DNA of 15,849 nt from an uncultured Faecalibacterium sp. (GTDB lineage: Bacteria; Bacillota; Clostridia; Oscillospirales; Ruminococcaceae): NCBI GenBank assembly GCA_937915335.1, contig CALDLZ010000454.1:1-15849 (forward strand). Reading direction: 5' to 3'. This document shows positions 12,056 through 15,849 of the stretch, piece by piece (positions within the stretch are counted from its first letter, which is position 1; each line of letters begins with the position of its first letter). The position numbers and the translations under genes are program-made. The notes under the pieces are model-generated. The model was not told the origin of the DNA. It did no database searches and saw only the letters and a program-made list of their open reading frames with translations.

Positions 12056-12811
12056 TTACAGCCGCATTTCGATGCCATTTTCATTCAGGTAGGTTTTCAA
12101 GTCGTGGATGGTCAACAGCTTCTGGTGGAAGATGCCCGCCGCAAGGCCCGCGTCGATGCCCTTGTGGTGGAACAGCTCAAGGAAATCCTTTTTCTTGCCC
12201 GCGCCGCCGCTGGCGATGATGGGCACATTCACCCGGGCGGCCACGGCATCCAGCATCTCGAGGTCAAAGCCGGTGCGGACACCGTCGGTGTCAATGCTGT
12301 TCAGGCAGATTTCACCCGCCCCGTGGTCAACGCACCAGGAGATCCAGTCCAGCGCGTCCCGGCCGGTATCCTCTCGGCCGCCCTTGGCGAACACCCGGAA
12401 CTGGCCGTTTACCCGCTTCACGTCAGCGGAGAGCACCACGCACTGGTTGCCGTAGCGCTGGGCCGCCGCCGGGATGAGGGCGGGGTTGCGCAGAGCACCC
12501 GAGTTGACGCTGACCTTATCAGCCCCGCACTTGAGCACCCGGTCGAAATCCTCCAGCGTGTTGATGCCGCCGCCCACGGTCAGCGGGATAAAAATTTCAC
12601 TGGCCACCTGCGTTAAGATGTCGGTAAAAAGGGCACGTCCCTCAAAGCTGGCGGTGATATCGTAGAACACCAGCTCGTCGGCACCGGCGGCATTGTACAT
12701 CCGGGCCATCTCCACCGGGTCGGCCACATCCTTGATGCCCTCGAAATTCGTGCCCTTGACCACCCGGCCATTCCGCACGTCCAGACAGGGAATGATGCGT
12801 TTCGTGATCAT
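12056..12811 (-). CDS. hisF: Imidazole glycerol phosphate synthase cyclase subunit
   Basis: This 251-aa (beta-alpha)8 barrel opens MITKRIIPCLDVRNGRVVKG, with catalytic Asp11, and has VVLSADVKR with catalytic Asp130. LTVGGGINT and IIASGGAGK form the two phosphate-binding sites. With HisH it converts PRFAR to imidazole glycerol phosphate and AICAR. GGGGAGG is eight nt from the ATG. A longer open frame upstream overlaps hisA and lacks homology. It begins 17 nt after the hisA stop. Confidence 0.97.
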   Translation of the reverse strand: MITKRIIPCLDVRNGRVVKGTNFEGIKDVADPVEMARMYNAAGADELVFYDITASFEGRALFTDILTQVASEIFIPLTVGGGINTLEDFDRVLKCGADKVSVNSGALRNPALIPAAAQRYGNQCVVLSADVKRVNGQFRVFAKGGREDTGRDALDWISWCVDHGAGEICLNSIDTDGVRTGFDLEMLDAVAARVNVPIIASGGAGKKKDFLELFHHKGIDAGLAAGIFHQKLLTIHDLKTYLNENGIEMRL

Positions 12812-12828
12812 ATTGCGTTCCTCCCCGT

Positions 12829-13548
12829 TTATTTCTGCACCAGTTCTACACAATGTTTCAGATCCAGCGTCCCAGTGTACAGGCTCTTGCCCAGAATGGC
12901 GGCTGCGGTACCGATCCCCTTCAGTTCCAGCAGCTCGGCTTCCGAGGAGATGCCGCCGCTGGCCGTGAAGGCCACACCGGGCACCTCTTTTGCCAGCTGA
13001 CGGTACAGCTCCAGATTGGTGCCCTGCATAGCACCGTCCCGGGCAATGTCGGTGTAGATGATGGCCTTGCATCCGGCCTCAGCCAAACGCTTGCAGAAGT
13101 CCACGCCCCTTTCGGCGCTGACCTCCTTCCAGCCGTGGATGGCAACAGAGCCATCCTTGGCATCCACGCCCACAGCAATTTTGTCACCGTACTTTTGCAG
13201 CATCCTAGCCGTGAAATCAAAATCCGTCACGGCCACGCTGCCCAGAATGCAGCGGCCCACACCCAGAGAAAGATACTTCTCGATGCGTTCCTCGGTGCGG
13301 ATGCCGCCGCCGACCTCAATGTACAAGCCGCCCTGCTTTGCCAGCGCGGCAATGGTATCATAGTTGGAAAGGGTGCCGTCCTTTGCGCCGTCCAGATCGA
13401 CAACATGGAGATATTTTGCCCCGGCTTCCACAAACTGCCGGGCCTGCGCACAGGGATCCTCCCCGTAGACGGTCATGCGGTCGTAATCGCCCTGGGTCAG
13501 GCGGACCACCTTGCCGTCCCGCAGGTCAATGGCTGGGAATAGATTCAT
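12829..13548 (-). CDS. hisA: ProFAR isomerase (HisA)
   Basis: This 239-aa barrel enzyme opens MNLFPAIDLRDGKVVRLTQG, with catalytic Asp8, and has VGVDAKDG with Asp129. IEVGGGIRT and FTASGGISS are the phosphate sites. It isomerises ProFAR to PRFAR, the substrate of HisFH. It shows no sign of TrpF-specific change that I can judge. AGGAGG is nine nt before the ATG. It sits downstream of a 146-bp palindromic repeat that separates it from hisH, so it is either read through or served by a promoter I cannot identify there. Confidence 0.97.
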   Translation of the reverse strand: MNLFPAIDLRDGKVVRLTQGDYDRMTVYGEDPCAQARQFVEAGAKYLHVVDLDGAKDGTLSNYDTIAALAKQGGLYIEVGGGIRTEERIEKYLSLGVGRCILGSVAVTDFDFTARMLQKYGDKIAVGVDAKDGSVAIHGWKEVSAERGVDFCKRLAEAGCKAIIYTDIARDGAMQGTNLELYRQLAKEVPGVAFTASGGISSEAELLELKGIGTAAAILGKSLYTGTLDLKHCVELVQK

Positions 13549-13582
13549 CTATGGCTTCCTCCTAAGATTCACTTCTGCTCTG

Positions 13583-13728
13583 TCTAACCCCACCGTCAAT
13601 GCTGACGCATTGCCACCGCCCCTAGTAGGGGCGGCCCTGGCGCTGCGGAAAGCCCTGCAAGTTCCCCTTTATGCCAAAGGCCCCACTATTAGGGGGGCTG
13701 TCACGCAAAGCGTGACTGAGGGGTTTGA
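13583..13728. repeat. 146-bp palindromic repeat (MITE-like) inside the his operon
   Basis: The ends are imperfect inverted repeats: TCTAACCCCACCGTCA (13583-13598) matches the reverse complement of TGACTGAGGGGTTTGA (13713-13728) at 13 of 16 bases. Between them are several hairpins: CAATGC-TGAC-GCATTG (13597-13612), CCGCCCC-TAGTA-GGGGCGG (13616-13634), a GCCCC/GGGGC stem near 13680-13698, and GTCACGC-AAA-GCGTGAC (13700-13716). There is no coding capacity. Repeats with the CCTCAGTCACGC / GCGTGACAGC pattern resemble intergenic elements I recall from Faecalibacterium-type genomes, but the family match is from memory. I see no convincing target-site duplication. Confidence 0.7.
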
Positions 13729-13739
13729 TTCGTTCCTCT

Positions 13740-14348
13740 TTACAATTCTGCAAACGCCTTCAAGATGCGCAGCCCCGTCTCCCCGCTCTTCTCGGGGTGA
13801 AACTGGGTGCCGTAAATACGGCCCGCCTTCACCACGCCGGTGACAGGGATCGAGTAATCACTGACAGCCAGTGTACTCTCGGTACAATTTTTGCCGTAAT
13901 AGCTGTGGACGTAATAAACGTACTCGCCCTCTTTGATGTACCGGAACAGCGGGTCATCCCTGACGATATGCAGGGCGTTCCAGCCGATCTGCGGCACCTT
14001 GAGGTTCTTGTCCTTCAAATCGGGTTCCATCGGGCAGACCTCGCCTTTGATAAAGCCCAGACCCGCATGTTCTCCGTACTCATAGCTTTTTTCAAAGAGC
14101 AGCTGCATTCCCAGGCAGATGCCCAGCAGGGGCTTTTCCTTTGCCTGTTCCTGGATGACAGGCACAAGACCGGTGGCCTCCAGCTTTGCCATAGCGTCCC
14201 CAAAGGCACCCACGCCGGGCAGGATGAGCCGATCCGCCTTGCGGATGGTCTCCGCATCGGCAGTGACAATAGCATCCAGTCCCAGATGGGCCAGACTGGA
14301 CTTCAGGCTGAACAGGTTGCCTACGCCGTAATCGATGATCGCGATCAT
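13740..14348 (-). CDS. hisH: Imidazole glycerol phosphate synthase glutaminase subunit
   Basis: This 202-aa class I glutamine amidotransferase starts MIAIIDYGVGNLFSLKSSLA. The catalytic triad is complete: Cys78 in GICLGMQLLF, His184 and Glu186 in GTQFHPEKSG. It supplies ammonia to HisF. AAAGGA is eight nt before the ATG, and the start overlaps the hisB stop by four nt (ATGA), so translation is coupled. hisF, its partner subunit, is separated from it by the repeat and hisA. Confidence 0.97.
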   Translation of the reverse strand: MIAIIDYGVGNLFSLKSSLAHLGLDAIVTADAETIRKADRLILPGVGAFGDAMAKLEATGLVPVIQEQAKEKPLLGICLGMQLLFEKSYEYGEHAGLGFIKGEVCPMEPDLKDKNLKVPQIGWNALHIVRDDPLFRYIKEGEYVYYVHSYYGKNCTESTLAVSDYSIPVTGVVKAGRIYGTQFHPEKSGETGLRILKAFAEL

Positions 14349-14935
14349 ACCAGCAGTCCTTTCGTGGAGGGGATCTCATCCCGGTGGGCGGCATCGATAG
14401 CGACCGCCGCGGCCAGCGCATGGCCCGCCCCCTTGAAGCAGGCCTCGAGGATGTGGTGGGTATTCTCCCCTGCAAATTGTACAAAGTGGACAGTAGCAGG
14501 CACATTGCGGGCAAAGCCCAGCCAGAACTCCGAAGCGCACTCTACATCAAAGTCCCCCACCTTTTCGGTCTTGCAGTGGACATCCCAGTTCAGGGTGCAC
14601 CGGCCCGAAAGGTCTACCGCGCAGAGCACCAGTGCTTCATCCATGGGCAGGTAGAAGTTGCCGTACCGCTGGATGCCCCGCATCTCACCCAGAGCCTTGG
14701 CAAAGGCCTGACCCAGCGCGATGCCGATGTCCTCGGCGGTGTGGTGGTAGTCCACCTCCACGTCGCCGTGGCAGGTGAGTACCAGGTCAAACCGGCCATG
14801 CCGGGCGAAGAGTTCCAGCATGTGGTTCAGGAAACCGCACCCGGTGTCTACCTCATAGCGGCCCGCGCCATCCAGATTCAGGGTCAGCTCGATCTGGGTC
14901 TCGTTGGTGTTGCGTTCCAGTGTCACTTCCCGCAT
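14345..14935 (-). CDS. hisB: Imidazoleglycerol-phosphate dehydratase
   Basis: This 196-aa monofunctional HisB dehydratase has the two mirrored metal motifs: FLNHMLELFARHG then DYHHTAEDIGIALGQA, and later ENTHHILEACFKGAGHAL. It lacks an N-terminal HAD phosphatase domain, so the phosphatase step falls to the PHP protein downstream. GGAGG lies eight nt before the ATG, which is only three nt after the hisC stop. Confidence 0.97.
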   Translation of the reverse strand: MREVTLERNTNETQIELTLNLDGAGRYEVDTGCGFLNHMLELFARHGRFDLVLTCHGDVEVDYHHTAEDIGIALGQAFAKALGEMRGIQRYGNFYLPMDEALVLCAVDLSGRCTLNWDVHCKTEKVGDFDVECASEFWLGFARNVPATVHFVQFAGENTHHILEACFKGAGHALAAAVAIDAAHRDEIPSTKGLLV

Positions 14936-14938
14936 GGG

Positions 14939-15849
14939 TCATTCCTCCATAATTTTGTCGAGGGTGTTCAGGAAAATCCGCATCTGCTCCGGCGTTCCAA
15001 TGGTGATGCGCAGCCAGTTTTCAATGCGCGGGGCATCGAAGTGGCGCACCAGAACGCCCTTTTCCTTCAACTTCTTGTACAATTCGCCGCCATTTTTCTT
15101 TTGGGTAGAGGCAAACAGGAAATTGGAGCGGCTATCCAGCACCGCAAAGCCCCGGGCTTCCAGCTGTTGTTTTGTCCAGGCGCGGGTCTCGATGATGGCC
15201 GCACGGGTCTTATCAAAATAGGCAGTATCTTCCAGTGCGGCCTGCCCGGCTTTCAGGGTCAGGCGGTTGATGTTGTAGGGGTTCAGGCTGAACTTGACCC
15301 GGTTCAGGTCAGCGATCAGGCCGGCATTGCCCATGGCAAGGCCCAGCCGCGCGCCGGCCAGCTGGCGGGACTTCGAGAAGGTCTGCACCACCAGCAGGTT
15401 CTCATATTGGTCGATGAGGGGCACACAACTCTCGCCGCCAAAATCAACGTACGCCTCGTCCACGATGACCACATTGTTGGGGTTGGCCTTGAGAATGCCC
15501 TCAATGGCACTGCGGGGCAGGGCCAGACCGGTGGGGGCGTTGGGGTTGGCAATGACGATGGTCTCGTTCAGGCCGTAGTAATCGGCGGGGTCGAGAGTGA
15601 AGTCCTCTTTCAGCGGGATACTATGGCTGGGAATGTGCATCAGCCCGCACCACACGCCGTAGCAGCCGTAAGTAATATCGGCATAGGCCAGCGGATGGGT
15701 CTCATCGCAGAAGGCCCGCAGCGCAAAGAAAAGGTTCTCGTCGCTGCCATTGCCGGGCATGATCTGATCCGGCTGTAACCCGAAGTGAGCCGCCGCCGCT
15801 TTCAGCAGGTCGGCACAGGCGGGGTCAGAGTAAAGGCGAAGCTTTTCCA
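14939..15849 (-). CDS. hisC: Histidinol-phosphate aminotransferase, partial (5' end outside window)
   Basis: The visible 302 residues run from EKLRLYSDPACADLLKAAAA at the window edge to the stop at 14939, leaving roughly the first 50 residues outside. The fold type I PLP signatures are in order: MPGNGSDENL, NPNAPTG, VVDEAYVDFGG and the PLP-lysine region TFSKSRQLAGARLGLAMG. It makes histidinol phosphate from imidazole acetol phosphate. No break or frameshift is visible; the frame is open to the last full codon. It leads the visible operon, with hisG and hisD perhaps further upstream. Confidence 0.95.
   Translation of the reverse strand, partial: EKLRLYSDPACADLLKAAAAHFGLQPDQIMPGNGSDENLFFALRAFCDETHPLAYADITYGCYGVWCGLMHIPSHSIPLKEDFTLDPADYYGLNETIVIANPNAPTGLALPRSAIEGILKANPNNVVIVDEAYVDFGGESCVPLIDQYENLLVVQTFSKSRQLAGARLGLAMGNAGLIADLNRVKFSLNPYNINRLTLKAGQAALEDTAYFDKTRAAIIETRAWTKQQLEARGFAVLDSRSNFLFASTQKKNGGELYKKLKEKGVLVRHFDAPRIENWLRITIGTPEQMRIFLNTLDKIMEE

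Noticed and set aside
12812..13072. N-terminal extension of HisF to 13072
   Set aside because: It overlaps hisA in another frame and the extension has no homology; the ATG at 12811 has a strong ribosome binding site.
14384..15778. 464-aa plus-strand frame opposite hisB and hisC
   Set aside because: Antisense shadow of two well-conserved his genes.

Overview
The window is a piece of Gram-positive, Clostridia-type chromosome with fairly high GC. Strong GGAGG ribosome binding sites, short intergenic gaps, U-tailed hairpin terminators, a YerB/DUF3048 lipoprotein pair, and a histidine operon with a fused hisIE and a PHP-type histinol-phosphate phosphatase all fit Oscillospiraceae/Ruminococcaceae. 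Faecalibacterium or a close relative is my best guess; this rests on general resemblance, not on a database match.

Layout. (1) 1-680: the 5' part of a HicB-like antitoxin gene on the minus strand, then about 430 bp almost without T on the plus strand, ending in five AAGGCA repeats. (2) 675-877: tRNA-Lys(UUU) on the minus strand with its own promoter and terminator. (3) 940-7390: an envelope-protein region. It has tandem DUF3048 lipoproteins (+), a Tat-exported small protein (-), a histidine phosphatase (-), an XRE regulator (+) and two more small Tat-signal lipoproteins (+). Four of these proteins start with an SRRxFLK-like twin-arginine signal, and three appear to be distant paralogues. (4) 7448-8311: an orotate phosphoribosyltransferase-like protein whose catalytic acidic pair is replaced by Ala-Ala, behind a structured leader. 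(5) 8317-9083: a Phd/YefM-RelE/ParE toxin-antitoxin operon with palindromes at its promoter. (6) 9088-15849: a minus-strand run reading hisC (cut by the window end)-hisB-hisH-[146-bp palindromic repeat]-hisA-hisF-hisIE-PHP phosphatase, then a MATE efflux gene behind a terminator-like hairpin.

How the genes work together. The his genes cover the pathway from phosphoribosyl-ATP (hisE) to histidinol (PHP phosphatase); hisG and hisD are not in the window. The XRE gene and the Tat lipoprotein gene after it share a 14-nt motif (AACATGTTRTAAAC) at their promoters, which suggests that the regulator controls both itself and an exported lipoprotein. Two Tat genes on opposite strands carry the same promoter hexamers (TTGACA/TATTGT, 17-nt spacer). 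The best candidate for something undescribed is this regulator plus Tat-lipoprotein cluster; the phosphoribosyltransferase-like protein is the second. All functions come from reading the sequence, without database searches.
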